In this document: positions 41,089 through 54,145 of the stretch, piece after piece
Position numbering within the stretch: the stretch's first letter is position 1
How the letters are laid out: each line of letters begins with the position of its first letter
Notes under the pieces: model-generated
The model's database searches: none
The model's input: only the letters and a program-made list of their open reading frames with translations
What the model was told of the DNA's origin: nothing
NCBI GenBank assembly: GCA_024114885.1
Contig: CP099418.1
Span: 558,001 to 622,000, forward strand
Length of the DNA stretch: 64,000 bases
Source of the DNA: Septoria linicola
Taxonomy: Eukaryota > Ascomycota > Dothideomycetes > Mycosphaerellales > Mycosphaerellaceae
Reading direction: 5' to 3'
Program-made: the position numbers and the translations under genes

Positions 41089-41349
41089 GTTGAAGAGTTG
41101 GCTGGACCTGGTCTAGGATGAATTGATCGAAGAGAAAGGAAGGCCGGCTTCCTGCGTGAGAGATGAAATGTGTTGTGATGAGTGAGGAAGAGTTGGAGAT
41201 ATGTGCAAGCTTAAGTATGATCTTTAGACAATCGAGGCGAAAGATGAAAGTCGTGTTGCCTCGAGGTCTCACCAATATTAGCACAATTAAGGAAGCTTTT
41301 CAGCCACGTGAGTAGCCTGCGTTAGATGTCTTGAGCTGTGTCTCGGTCG

Positions 41350-42773
41350 CTATGCACGACCTACTTTGAATGACAGAATCTGCGAGAGTGGTCAGTACTC
41401 GAACATAGATCTCAGCGAAGATCTCAGGACCTACATCATTCTGCCCAGGCGCCACGATGTCGGTGTCGCTTACGCGTACGCCTCCCACTGTCTCGACATA
41501 AGCCATTGGCGCATCTCCCATAATCTTTCTGTAAACATCGCCTACAGTGCTGTTCTTTTTCACCAGCACGCAGTCGCGAAACACAGCGGCACGGTCGCCT
41601 CCCGCTGTGCCGCTTTCTCCAGTACCAAAAGTCCCTATGTTCTTGACAGGAAAGACAGGTGTGAGCCCGAGCACTTCTGAAGCGCGAGTCAAGACTTGAT
41701 TCACTCCAGTCGAGCCGAAGCGATACAAGACCATGTCTTTCATGTTCTCAATCCGACCCTTCAGCTTTTCGTCCATTTCTTTTAGGCCACCTCCATCTTC
41801 CTCACCCGCCTCTATTAGATCTTCTCTCGTGTCGATGAATTCCGAGCCGGGCACGTAGCGGATGAAACCTTGCTTGGCCAATCTCCGCAAGAAGACCTCT
41901 GAGATGGCGCTGCATAGCACGATGCGCTCTGCCGCTACAGTTTTGGCAATCTTGGAAACATTCTTATCCGCGTCTGCGTGGTCGATCTTGTTCAAAGCAA
42001 GCACGGTCGGGAATTTTTCGTCGATGAACATTTCCACCACGTCTTTGATCGTCTCGTCGTCCCACTCTTGTAGCGGGGTCTTGAGGTTCATCTTGTCAAG
42101 AGTCCTCGCCACCACAGCTGCCGTAGACCCATAGCCGGAGAACTGATTCTGCAGCGTCTCAACAGCAGTGGCCTTGATTGCCGTGTGCCTTCGCTTGATC
42201 GATCCCCATTTTGCCATCAAGTTCCCGAGCACCCAGTTGACTATCTCTGACCTCAGCCATGCAATGTCTTGCGAAGGGTCATACCCTCTCGTTGCTTTCC
42301 CTTCCGCGTCCGTCGTGCCACTGGCATCGACAACGTGAATTAATGCATCTGCATGACGTAGATCATCCAGAAATTTATTGCCCAACCCTTTGCCCTCATG
42401 TGCTCCAGGAACTAGACCAGCTACATCTAGCAGTTCAATGGGGACACTGCGGGTGCCTTGCTGACACGCGCCGTAGTTGGGCCTGCAGCGCAGTGATAGT
42501 GGGGTGGGTTGGTCTGGAGAGGAAGGAGCGTTACCAGGAATGGATGTTCGAGAGCAGGCACACTGAATATGCAGGTAGCCTACCGCCCTATTCGGGTCGA
42601 TGGTAGTGAATGGGAAATTGCCTGAAGGAAGGCGATCAATGCGCGATCGAGGAAACAGACAATCGAAGTCGTGCCGCACCTACTTTGGCGGTGGTGTCAG
42701 TCAACGAATTAAGCGTTGTAGACTTGCCCGACGAGGGTTTGCCGACGAGCCCAATGAGCGGGTCTCGAGGCAT
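41350..42773 (-). CDS. OBG/YchF-type GTPase, YGR210C-like
   Basis: Three exons, 42773-42680, 42621-41435 and 41379-41350 (introns of 58 and 55 bp), 436 residues. The first exon reads MPRDPLIGLVGKPSSGKSTT (G1), the second begins GNFPFTTIDPNRAVGYL, with IELLDVAGLVPGAHEGKGLG (G3) and VLALNKIDHAD (G4). A helical insertion follows. The last exon, ILSFKVGRA, encodes the usual family tail. The yeast YGR210C family is a translation-linked GTPase related to YchF and OBG; its exact function is unknown. The window contains an unusual 20-residue insertion before RCRPNYGACQQGTRSVP. The last 10-codon exon would be missed by simple gene calling. Confidence 0.88.
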
Positions 42774-43799
42774 ATTGCTTGTCAACGAGAGGGTGCGATG
42801 TGCATGTGCTGATGAAGTCTCACGCAGTGGAACATGTCAAGAGAAGGGAATGTGCAGGTGATGAGATCGGCGTTGCGTAGGAAGAGTGGCACAACAGCAG
42901 CAAAGACCGTGTGGGGAACGTTGGGACGGCGATCTTCACATCTCAGGGACAGCTTGCGAGCTTGTCGATTTTATGCCGTCCTAGACACTCGAACATGCCA
43001 GGTGTAGAAATGTAGAATCACAGATGTGACATGGACGGCAAAAGAGACTGAGAGTTGTGTCAAGCACGTGCAGTGCAGTGCTGCCTGACCGCCAGCAGCC
43101 ACACAACACGAGTCGCTGCTCCAGGCCCCTATTGTGTACATGAATTCTGATAAGTTAACTTAGTCGAGGACGTCGTTTTAGTCGTGTTGATAGGGAGGGA
43201 GGGGTGAAAGCCAGAAGGTTGTGCTTGGAGCAGGGGATGCCATCTCTTGACTACACACACACGCACGCACGCGCCTTGCTTGATTGAGCGTCCTGCATAG
43301 TTACTGTTGTTTCTGCCCGCTGTCACCTGCACAACCATCGCCATTGGCGCCAATTGACTGCATACCGTTGCTACATTCGAGGTGCAACAGTTGTGAGAGT
43401 AAAGTAGACAGCGGTCACTCGGGATCCGGAGGCTCGAGCCGATAGCCAGGACAACCACTGCTTGCTTGCTGGGAGAACGGCACGTTTCGACACAACGATC
43501 TCACTCCCGTCCCTTTGCGGTCCAGAGACGACATCAACGATGCATTGAGTGCAGGCACCACGATGCAGCTGCACTTCGACCGCGACGACCAGCGGTAGCA
43601 TCATCGAGCGGGAGAGGACGCGAGGGAGGAAGTAATTGTACAGCACCACATCATCACCACTATTCGCCATATCAATACACGACACGACACGATCACCTGG
43701 CCCGTCCACGCGCGCGACATCGCGAGAACCGACAACTGCTCAATCGAGCCGCACACTGAGACGACCGTTCACGACCGCTGCGCACGCTTTGCTAGTACC
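42774..43799. other. 1 kb promoter region of POM1 with a CA/CGCA tract
   Basis: Divergent promoters of the GTPase and POM1. It contains a short CA/CGCA microsatellite at about 43253-43274. No gene seen; the short frames have no family features. Confidence 0.4.
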
Positions 43800-46700
43800 A
43801 TGGACGTTGCAACGCGCTTCCAGCCGAGAGTGCGAGCTGGTACTCACCTCGAGCAGCAGCAGCAGCAGCAGCGAAATAATAATGTTGGAGGAGGCGGAGC
43901 AGCAGCTGTACCTGACGACTCGGGCACTGAGTGTGAGGGAGAACAGCACCACACCTCGGACCTCGTTACTGACGATGAGCCAGCCGAATCGTTAGGACGC
44001 CGCAAGTTCCAGAGGACGACGGGCGCCGACTCTGGCAGCAACGACACTTTCCGCAAGCCCACTATTCCCGCGTCCGCATCGAAGCTTCAAGCAGACCCAA
44101 AATCCAGCTTCACCCACCGCCGACGAAGCACGCTGAGGGAGAATGTGCGAGTGCCGAGTGGGCCTCGAGAATATCCTGGCAGTCCGGGCAAGAGGTGTGC
44201 TATCAAATCTTCAGGATGTGCTGCTGCGTGATCTTGAATGACAGCTGACCGCGTGCGTAGAGTCTTTAGTGGCAGCAACTCCAGTGTCACTTCCATAACC
44301 GGCTCCAACAACAGCTCTCGCACGTTCCTGCCTCAAGCTACCTCAGAACCCTACTTCAGCAAGAACGCCGATGCAAGCCGATACAGCTTCGATAGACCTT
44401 CCTCTAATCGCTCACACGAGAACACCACGATGCTGAACTCGCGGCCCGGCAACGACTTCATGCCGGAGCTCAACTTTGATGACCTCCAGACTTCTATTGC
44501 TAACTACGATGGCAACGAGCCGCTCTTGAGCGAATTCCCTGCTGTCGGCGCTGGCCGAACTCTTCCACGCGAAGCGAGCAGCAGCAGCTTGTCGAGAAAT
44601 GCCGCGGCCTCGAACACACCAAGAATGCAGGCACGAGAAGAAACTGGTCTGAGAAGAGAAGGGAGTCTGCGGCGGAGGCTGAGTGCAGTGGCTGGAGGCA
44701 AGTCGGCCACGGGACAGCCAGCGAATCGAGAACCTGCAGTGGGTATGCTTCAGCCTGAGGTACTGTCCTTACGCACTCGACGACAGAGCACAGCGCCGCA
44801 AGGTCCTCCGCCAGCTGGCCCAGCTCCAGCTCCAGCAGGGGCAGCTCCGAGGCAGCCCCGAAAGTCACTAGGGCCCGGCGTGATTGCATCAATGGTGGAG
44901 GGCAGGAAAGCCAGTCAGCCTCTGCCCACTTCTGCGACAGAGTCCAACCTCAGATCGAACCTCATTAGATCTGGCAGCCTGAGCAAAACCTCGCGGAGAA
45001 CAACCATGCAGCCTGCGGCATCTGGGGGAGCAGAGTTGCCACGCGCGTTAACTGCCACCACACAGTCTCGCGCGAACAAGGTCAAAAGTCTGCAACCTCC
45101 TCCACGGCAGTTTCGGGAGCACGATCCATATCCTGATACGCCGCCAGTACGACCCATGTCGAAAGGCAACCCTAACAGATCACATACTCCCTCCTCATCT
45201 GGCAAGCGTCAGTCCACAGCGTCGGGAAGAGCGTCCGGCTTGGGAGCACGAACCATTAGTCCTACAGATGCTAGACGGCTCAAGCGACTCTCGATGATGC
45301 AGGCTCCACCTCTGCCTAGTCACCCGCCCAAAGAACTTCCCCCGCCTCCCCCGCCTGACGAGTATCGAATGTCGAGGCCAGAGTTGCCACGACTTGCACA
45401 GCAAAGTCCTAGCCTTATCCCGCGGAAGACAAGCGTGGCAACACCCACATCCGCGCGAGCATCTCCTGACAACAAATATGGGCATCATGGTGGGGGCGTC
45501 AGTCTCAGTACCAAGTCCAGCTACGCATCACTCAATAACTCTTCTGGTTCCACGTCCCGCCTTCCGACGGCCAAGCCGCGCAACGTTCACTCGAGCACTG
45601 CGCAGTATGGAGATGAAGAAGATACAGTTCCACCTGTTCCTGCAATACCCAAGGCATACGAAAGTCCCAAAGAGACCGACCAGCAGTTCTTTACGAATCA
45701 GCTCAGATCATCACAGTCCGGGGGCATCAGTAAGAATGAAACCTCTGTACCAGACTTCGACAATACCCAGCCTACGAAACTGCAGAAGCGAGACGTAGAG
45801 CCGCCCAGAAAGCAATCAGGAGAAAGCACGCGAGCGCACAAGCGCATCGACACTATCGACGATATCGAAAGGAGCGCCAACATAGCAACTGCCTCGAGAT
45901 CTTACAGGCAACAGTTGCAGTCTCAGGACAACAATGGACGTAAGAATGGTAACTTGCAGCCTCTACGCTTACCTCCATTGAATCTCATGCCTATTGCGTC
46001 CCAAATTAGGGATCGCGACGTTACCCAAAACGGACTGGGTCAGGACTGGCAGGCTCAGAACACTTTCGACATTGCGCAAACGCCAGAGCCTAGGAGAATC
46101 GCCAAGACGCCATCCACGCCGATGACTGCTAGTAAAGCTACATTCTTCCGTCGAGCACACGAGGACAACGCTAAACAAAAGCCCGTGAGAAGCTCAACAT
46201 CGCATTTTGCACTCCGCGATCTGATGCAGGTCGATGACAATACAACGCGCTTCTTCGACGACACCGACACCGAGTTCGCTGGTAGTGGAGTACCCATTCC
46301 TGCGCCAAAACAGCGCAGCGCGATTACCCCATTCTCGTCTGGGTCTTTGCCCAAAGGTTCGAGTGAATTTGTCAGAGCGCATCGTGCACGACCAAGCGGC
46401 GACTTCAGTACTGGAGACTTCACACTGGGCAAATTCCACAACTTTCAGGTGCACGATACTGTGCAGCAAAAGCCCTCGGGCCCCAGACCCAGCCGAAGTG
46501 GCACGGATGCATCTTACAAGACCGCTGAGACACCTTCATCGTTTGAAAGTCCTACAGCGGAAACAGGGTCAAATGATTCGAAGAAAGAGAACTCTAGCGG
46601 TGGACTGCGTCGAAAACTGTCACTTGGGTGGCGCAGGAGTAGCAGTAAAGGCAATAATCAGCTGGAACATAAATCAAGTCCACAGGATGTGTTCATCGCC

Positions 46701-48910
46701 GACAAGGAGAAACCATCAACGAGCAAGCTACAGAAACGACAAAGCGAAATGCCGCCACCGAAATTGCCTGCAAGCGCCACATGGACCGGCGATCTGCCTT
46801 CTGTGCCTGCCAGCACGTCGCGACCAAGCCTTGACTCCCTACGTCGGAAATCGACAGCCACATCCATCAGCACCGCTTCAAATCTCAGTGGCAACTCCAA
46901 GCTCAACGATATCCCCTCGATGCCCAAGACCAAAAGTCAACACAACGAACAGCCGCAGCCTATACCTGCTACTCACAGATCGACAAGCTGGACTGCAAAT
47001 GGCGCAAAGGCAACATCTGCCTCGAAACCGACTCTTGCAGCCACAGTCCGCAAGCCGGCAGCTGCGCCCGCTCTGTCGGCCATTCACAAAGACAAGGACG
47101 ATCTTGCAGCCGATGAAGAGATGCGCAGATTATCACAGAAACGACGCGATGTCGACACTGCCGCCCGTGAAAGTGAAGAGCTGAAGAAGCGGGCTGTTGC
47201 ACGCTCACCGATGACGCCGGAGCGTGTGCTGCATGATCGAAACTGTTCACTGAACATCTTCGAGCGCGGGGAAATCATGGACTTCGAGAAAGAAGGCATC
47301 TACTTCACGGGCACGAAGAATGCACGCAAGATTGTCGGCAGTCTGAACCCTTCTCCACAGCTCAGTTCAAGCGACAAGGAGAAAACGGGTAACTATGGCT
47401 ACGACGATGAGCGTGGGGACTACAATATCGTGACAGGTGATCACTTGGCATACCGTTACGAAGTCGTCGACGTGCTCGGCAAAGGCAGTTTCGGGCAAGT
47501 GGTCCGTTGCGTTGATCATAAGGAGGGAGGCATTGTCGCCATCAAGATCATCAGAAATAAGAAGCGATTCCACCAGCAGGCACTCGTCGAAGTCAGCATT
47601 CTCGGCCGGCTGAGGGAATGGGTGAGTACACCTCCAGGCACACTGACATCTACAGTTTTGCTGACATCAATTAGGATCCTGATGGCTCGCACGCTACGCT
47701 ATCGATCACGTCGTCTTTTTACTTCCGATCACACCTGTGCATTGTCACACCATGTCTCAGCATCAACTTGTACGAGCTTATTCGTGCTCACAACTTTGTG
47801 GGCTTCCCGTTGCCTCTGATCCGCCGCTTTGCGCGACAACTGCTTGCCTGCCTGGTGCTTCTACAGAATAAGCGCATCATCCACTGCGATCTGAAGCCAG
47901 AGAACATCCTTCTTTGCGAGGCAAGGAAGGCCGATTGCCGTGTCATCGACTTTGGCAGCAGCTGCAAAGAAGAGGAGAAGGTGTATACCTACATTCAATC
48001 GAGATTCTACCGGAGCCCTGAAGTCATCCTAGGCAGCAGCTATGGACTTGGTATCGATATGTGGTCCCTTGGATGTATCCTGGCCGAACTTTGGACCGGG
48101 TACCCGCTGTTTCCTGGAGAGAATGAGCAGGAACAACTTGCATGCATCATGGAGATTTTCGGGCCTCCCGATCGACATCTTGTTGAACGGTGCACCAGGA
48201 AGAAACTGTTCTTCGACTCTGTAGGCAAGCCGCGCCTTACCGTCAGCAGCAAGGGTCGTCGGAGACGTCCGAGCTCCAAGACGTTATCACAAGCCCTCAA
48301 ATCGGAGGATGAAGCTTTCCTGGACTTCATCACGCGTTGTCTCAGGTGGGATCCTGATCGAAGGCTCAAACCTCAGGATGCTATAAACCATCCATTCATC
48401 ACGAACCAGCCCTTGAACCAGCGCCCTGGCATTCCCGAGGAGGCGCGTAGAGCCGCGAGAGTCAGGCCTGCAGTCGCCGTTCCTGCTGCATCAGGCACAA
48501 ATGGCGTCAGCGTCTCCAGTCCGGTCAAACGCGTGCACACAACCACTGGCGTGACTAGCAGCACGGGCAATGCCTTTGCGCAACAGCAGGTCACTGCTAC
48601 TCCCGCCAAGGACCGGTCACGACCCCTTCCGGAGACTCCACAAACGGCTGTGAGAAGCGGCGTTTCAACCATGCAGCCCACTCTTGGATCGCCCTCGAAG
48701 CGTGTACAGACCTCCGACCACATCAGGAGAGCAAGTAACGTCAATGGCCCTGCAGTTGGTACAAAACGAGCCAGTAATGGGGTGCATGTCAACGCTACAA
48801 CTCCTGCCGCTGCAACACAGCAAAGAATGGGAAGCGGGACGGGTGCCAACCTAGCAGCATTGGCTGCCAGGGAGGCCAACACGAATGCTGCCACGAGATG
48901 GAGAACTTAG
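43800..48910 (+). CDS. POM1: DYRK-family kinase Pom1
   Basis: Exons 43800-44194, 44261-47621 and 47675-48910 (introns of 66 and 53 bp), 1663 residues. The N-terminus carries a CAG-encoded Gln run and is basic and Ser-rich. About 1,000 disordered residues follow with many Ser/Pro sites. The kinase domain is at about 1194-1520: VLGKGSFGQVVRC (Gly loop), VAIKII (Lys), HCDLKPENI (catalytic loop), VIDFGSS (metal loop) and YTYIQSRFYRSPEV, the DYRK activation loop with YxY. A DYRK homology box lies just before (YDDERGDYNIVTGDHLAYRYE). Pom1 forms a cortical gradient that links cell size and division site in fission yeast; the long N-terminal part binds membrane there. Its role in a filamentous fungus is inferred. 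Confidence 0.95.
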
Positions 48911-50756
48911 CAGGCTCGGTCCTCTTATGTACCATTGTGAGATTGACGGAAATCGAGAGCAAGAAGCATGTAAGATATAGCGCTGGCTTCGCTGTTTGGC
49001 GAGGGACAAAATTCCAATGCTTGAGGCATCAACGTATGCTCGGCATACATGATAATGAGGACTTCATCGAGACGGCTTCCGCTGTCCACACAATGTGGCA
49101 GCGCGCAGCTTCGCCGTAGAAAGAGAGAATATGATAGCTGTATATTGGACGACGACAGTCACATGAACATTCATGGCTGCCTGCAAGTCAACCCGCTGTG
49201 CTTTCTTATTTCCTCGTTCGCGAAAACATGGTCCGCATGCATTGTAGTCGTACGCGCAGCAACCTCGTGACTTTACTGCGTTTTTAAGGTGTGGCTTGGT
49301 TGTGCGATGCATGCGATTACCGATCTGTGACCGTGAGGTACAAAGAGACATGTAATCTGGGCAGAGCTCCGGCAATGCACGTTGACGATGAGATGTGCAT
49401 CCGACTTGAGGTACGTACTGCTTTTTCTCGACGGCTATAGCTGTAGCTTGGCTGATGCAGTGTGTCATGGCTGGTGACATCGAAGCGATGCGAAATGGAA
49501 AGCTTTTTTCGACTTACCTACTTACCAACCTATCACTTACTAGCTTTATGACGATGCGTATGCTGTAGCTGTAGCTGTGGCTGATGACGATGCTGTTTTT
49601 GTTGTTTTGCTGGACATGTTGTCGTCAGAGATTGAGGCGAAGGATTGCGCCTGACTGCGTGTCGTTCTGCAGGAAAGGAATGGTTGTGATGCACGTGGAA
49701 AGCGGATTGGTAGGTACACCGCTATAAGGCCGACGTTGAGCTACTCTGTGGATGTGTAGGGGCGACAGTGGTTGCACATTATTGTTTGTCGTTCATGTAA
49801 ACATGAGCGTCTGAGTGGTGTGGAGATGGGTCGTGATTCGATCGCTCGCGTAAGCAGTGTTATGCTATAGTGGACACTACTGTTGCACTCGTCCGTCTTG
49901 GAAGGATTGCAGTTTTCGATAAAGCGCTGCAACCACGAATGTGCAGCTGTCATTGTGGGTACAGACTGTCCTGCTGAGCATTCGCATTTGCTGTGCCATT
50001 CCCGAGGTTCAGATGCTCTCCGGCGACTTTTCTTCGAGATCAGCACGAGTTGAACTCATGAATAGTGCAAAGTGGATCATTAGCTCCAAATAGGGCGATA
50101 GATGGCCGGGTTCTCCAGATGGAGAAAGACGAACGAGCAAAACACATGCATGCTTGGCGGGGTGGAGCTTTGTGAACCCACTGCTCGGTCTTGGGAGCTC
50201 GTCTTTCCAAGAAGGCGGTGTTGTCTTGCTCGGAATGCATGTGCCGTACGAACGGAGGGAAGATCTCGTACTTATGGGTCTCGTTCGGAGATATTGCGCG
50301 ACATGGTGGTGAGGAGCCGAACTGAGCCAGGGACGAAGTTGCGTGGGTATGCAGGGCTGGTATACGCCGTTGCAACAGGGTCGTGAGGAGAAGCTGGTCT
50401 TCCAAGTCGTTCGCTGTAGGGCAAATGTCGGCACGAGGCTCGCTGTTGAAGGCAGTGTCAAGCGGCTGCGTTCGTGTGCGCAGTACTGATCAGGCTGAGA
50501 ACATGGCTCACAGACCACGCGGACAAGAAAGTATGTGCAGTTTCGACAAGTAGTCGTCTTTTCGTTCTAGTTTCTATAGCTCTAAGCATGTCAGCTCGCC
50601 AGCGGCTGCATGCCATCTCTAGACTTAAGCTTTTAATGCCTTCAGTGCTGTAGGTGGTATCATGATGGGTTCCGTCGTTGAAATATCCCCAGCGCCTCTT
50701 CAATGCACAACGCCTCATTCCCAATGCCGTTCAGTAAAAGTGCAAATAGTGTTGAA
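48911..50756. other. 1.85 kb convergent intergenic region
   Basis: The largest gene-free stretch after POM1. It holds a degenerate TGTAGC repeat (about 49562-49583) and overlapping minus-strand frames at 50009-50518 and 50040-50405, without features. I see no RNA gene. Confidence 0.4.
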
Positions 50757-52136
50757 TCATGCAGCGACCGCTTCATCAAATGGATCGCTCTTTGCGGCTG
50801 CGGCAGGAGTTCCGTCCATCACCGCTGAGCCATTCAATTTCAGCTCCGAAATGTTCAGGGCATCTCTCATCAGAACTTTCTGTTGCCGCTTGTTCTCGCG
50901 ATCGATACCGTGGTTGACAGCGTCCAGAACAGTGTTGACGGTGGCCTTGGGCACGAATCTAGGCTTGGTGCCGGATTGGTACACACCAGTCTCGACCAGA
51001 ATGGAGTACCACTCATTGGTAGAATTCTTGTTGTATTCGTTGGTACCTCGGATGTCAGACTCTGGAGTGTCGCCGACGAAGTATACTGTCTCCGGTGCTG
51101 CATCGATGCCATGCGTGTCCCTGCGCCATTGCTGCAAAAGGCGAGTTGCAAATTCGAAAGTGCCGCCTTGCGGTTTGCCGAAGGCAGTCGTCTTGAGATC
51201 CTTGCCAGTCACAGCCTTGAACATAGCTTCCAGCGACAATCGAAGGGCACCCATGCCAAGACGAGTCAAATCGTGGGAAGCGGACCAGATAACGTCATTG
51301 TGCGAGAAGAAAACTGGTGGACCTTCGTCAAATGTCTCGGATCGGGTACCAAGGACACCCTTTTTGGACATGAGAAGGTCTAGAATGATCTGCTGGTCGC
51401 CAGCCCAGTCGCGCGAGTCTGCAAACACGAAGATGGCCTCAATCTCAACTTCCGCGAAGTTGCGGGTGCGTGAGTTATTGTACTCCTCCTCAGTGAGCTT
51501 GCGGAAAGGTGTGGTGTCGGGGTTGTCCTTGATGATATCTCCAGGCGTGACCACATCCTTGAAGCCATAGCCCTCAGCGACCTGTCGGCACTTCTCGCCT
51601 TCTCCTCCAACAACGAGAACAGTCTTGTACTTCTCAGCCATTTCTCTCATCGGAGTGTGGCCGCATATGAATTGTCCTGGTGACACCTCAAGCTCAAGCT
51701 GTTGGCTGAGTTGAATGCAACGCTCTTGCTCCGTCTTGCCACCACCGTTGGTGACGAAGATGTATGGAATTTTGATGCCGTACTCGTTCTTGCCGTTGAG
51801 GACCTGCATGGCCTCAATGGCCTCGGGGATCGGCCGCCCGCCACGAATGAGCACTCCGTCGATATCGAAAGCAAAGGCGAACTTGTCGGTCACACTGGTC
51901 TCTGGTGGAGTCTGAGGCGCAGATAGCGGGGAGGTAGCGTCTTCAATCTCGTGTCTAGCCAACTCGAAAGCCATGGCCGTTTCTTGGGCATTGCTCGGCG
52001 CCATCAGGTGCTTCGGTGGCACGACCACCGTAGGCGACCGTAGGCTCAGAGCGTTGAGAGTCACATCGGAGGAGCTGACTCGGCGGAAAGTTCTTGTAGG
52101 CCTCTTGGGGAGGACTACAGACGGTGTGCCAGCCAT
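50757..52136 (-). CDS. HAD-superfamily (IIA) hydrolase, YKR070W/HDHD5-like
   Basis: From the ATG at 52136 (MAGTPSVVLPKRPTRTFRRV) to 50757, 459 residues, one exon. Motif I is FAFDIDGVLIRGG (D91, D93). Motif II is IFVTNGGGKTE with the Thr-Asn pair. Motif III includes the TTAFGKPQGGTFEF Lys, and motif IV is VYFVGDTPESDIRGTN. The cap domain lies between (EVSPGQFICGHTPMREMAEK). This is the HAD-IIA/CECR5 class found in yeast YKR070W and human HDHD5, thought to be mitochondrial; the substrate is unknown. The Arg-rich leader (KRPTRTFRRVSS) fits mitochondrial import. The TATA-like TATAAATA at 52244-52251 is 108 bp upstream. Confidence 0.9.
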   Translation of the reverse strand: MAGTPSVVLPKRPTRTFRRVSSSDVTLNALSLRSPTVVVPPKHLMAPSNAQETAMAFELARHEIEDATSPLSAPQTPPETSVTDKFAFAFDIDGVLIRGGRPIPEAIEAMQVLNGKNEYGIKIPYIFVTNGGGKTEQERCIQLSQQLELEVSPGQFICGHTPMREMAEKYKTVLVVGGEGEKCRQVAEGYGFKDVVTPGDIIKDNPDTTPFRKLTEEEYNNSRTRNFAEVEIEAIFVFADSRDWAGDQQIILDLLMSKKGVLGTRSETFDEGPPVFFSHNDVIWSASHDLTRLGMGALRLSLEAMFKAVTGKDLKTTAFGKPQGGTFEFATRLLQQWRRDTHGIDAAPETVYFVGDTPESDIRGTNEYNKNSTNEWYSILVETGVYQSGTKPRFVPKATVNTVLDAVNHGIDRENKRQQKVLMRDALNISELKLNGSAVMDGTPAAAAKSDPFDEAVAA

Positions 52137-54145
52137 GATTGATTGTGGTCTGCGATGTTTGCGGAAACTGGTGTTTGGTGTTTGTGAGTGTGTAGTTAGA
52201 AGGACCAACTGTTCTTCCGAGATGAGCCCTTCAACGGACACAGTATAAATATGGAGATCGTGGGATGGTGCGTGGAGACTGTCAACTGGTCCAGGAGAGT
52301 CCTAGATTATAAACACACTGGTGTGGGTCCAGGACAATGCCACCGATGACTTTGCTCGAACGAGGGCATCGCTCGAGTCAACGCTTGCAGAGCCATCGCT
52401 AACCAGAGTTCCATCGACGTGACCCATGCGCTATCGAGGTGCTGTGGGCCCGCTATGAAATTCTCAGACGTCCGTATTTGCTAGCTATCAGCCCGTTGCC
52501 GCATAGCAGGCAGCTGAAAGGCTCATGCCGGCGGAACCAGAGGATGAGACTCGGAATGCATGTGTTCCTGTACAACTAGGTTAGAGTCCGAGCAGGAAGC
52601 ATTGCTGCCAATAATCCGCGGTGTTCACTGCAACTGCTGTGCTGTTATCATTCGTCTCTATTGCCGTTACACTCCGACCAGCTCATGCATGCACCCTGGC
52701 TGGCACGAATAGGGCCCTCGCTTTGCCTTTCGTTGGAATTGCCGCTCGGCTCAATGACCTCATCGCCAAGGGGCCCTCGATCTCACATGCTTCCCGATGG
52801 CTGAGCTCGCTGAGGCAACACTATTTGTTGAGGTTTTGGAGTTTGCTGTGAAACACTGTTGACTATCGCGGTGATCACTCCAAGCATGTCAAATATTACT
52901 CGGAGTGTTCTCTTCTATCCTGGCTTCGAGAGTAGCCTCTATTCCTGATCGTTGGAGGGCATCGCAGAATCTCAACTGTCTCCCCCATGTGCTGAGATGG
53001 AGTCCGGAATTTGCATGTGGGCTGGTGGATTTGGTTACATCGCCCATGCTAACAGAGCCGCGGCGCCAAAAGCACGCAAAGGCGCTGTTCCATAGCGCGC
53101 CTTTGACGTGACTAGCAGAAGCCCTTGGCCTGCTAACGCAGCTTTCTGTGCCATTGCTCGATTCAGGTCTCTGCACATGGTCAGCTTCATATGCATCGGC
53201 GTACATACTTTATTGCTGGGCCGCAGCTGCAACGCTGTGCATGTGGAAGATAGCGCGTGTAGCTGCCTGGCAATATGTCCAGTAACAGCAGTTGACCTCA
53301 TCGTGCGTTCAAGGCCACCCTCGTGCACGCTTCATCCTCCACAGTTCTCGAAAGAGATCAGATGGTGGCATGCCGTAGCTGCGAACACACTACCGTATGT
53401 GCGAGCAAGCTCTGTGACAGACTCTGGGGAGTGCACTTGGCTCATCCTTGCACTGAATACAGCAGGTACTGCACTTGGTACGAACTGCTGTGTCGCACCA
53501 GGTGCGTGACACGATTCCGAGTCCTGTGAGACAATCCGGTGTTCTTATCTCGAGAGCGTCTGAAATGCTTATCGTTATGCTTGGATGGGAGTTCTTAAAG
53601 TGTTTCAAGCCTGACTTTGCCGATGAGAGTCACAATCGCATTGTCGAGGCCTTCGCACCTTAACATGATCAGATCATGGTGAAGACGACCAGAAAGGCCG
53701 TTCGCTGATCGTCGACGCATCGAGCCAGCCTTTCTTGCCTTGCCAAAGCATCAAAACCTCGGGATGCTTGCCTGTGAAGCTAGTAGCTTTGCTAAACAGC
53801 ATATGAGCACATTGCGATGCCATCAAACAGGCGCAAGGATGGGATCTGGCGCGTGTGCGTGACGTGTTATACTAGATCGTTCTGGAAGTCCGTCGCTCGA
53901 TGCTAGAGAGGAGGGGCAGTGTTGTAAATCCACATTGAAGAAACAGTCAGATGTCAGCTCCGCTTGATACAAGACGTGGGATGATTACAGCAGGAAGGAG
54001 ACGATGATATTGGCAAATTGGCGATGATGTGGTGTTGATGCCAAAACTTGGTAATGAAAGTCGCGGCGCTTGTGCGCTCTTTCCTCCCGCTTTGGCCCAC
54101 GCTGACTGCATATCTTGATCACAATTATGATTATCAACGAACAAC
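52137..54145. other. 2 kb divergent intergenic region
   Basis: Between the HAD gene and the next plus-strand gene. It has a TATAAATA at 52244-52251 for the HAD gene. Plus frames at 52621-52851 and 53108-53509 have no features. A short Pro/Cys-rich appearance on both strands looks like chance. Confidence 0.4.
52244..52251 (-). promoter_or_regulatory. Possible TATA box of the HAD gene
   Basis: TATAAATA on the plus strand (TATTTATA on the minus), 108 bp before the ATG at 52136. Position is in the usual range for fungal genes, but no experiment supports it. Confidence 0.45.

Noticed and set aside
50009..50518. Minus-strand 169-codon frame and its overlapping 121-codon partner
   Set aside because: No start context, domain or intron support; typical random frame in a gap.
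52621..52851. Frame starting like a signal peptide (VFTATAVLLSFVSIAVT)
   Set aside because: It begins with GTG and has no ATG; no homology seen.
53108..53509. Plus-strand 133-codon frame in the 2 kb gap
   Set aside because: Composition not protein-like, overlapped by several other frames.
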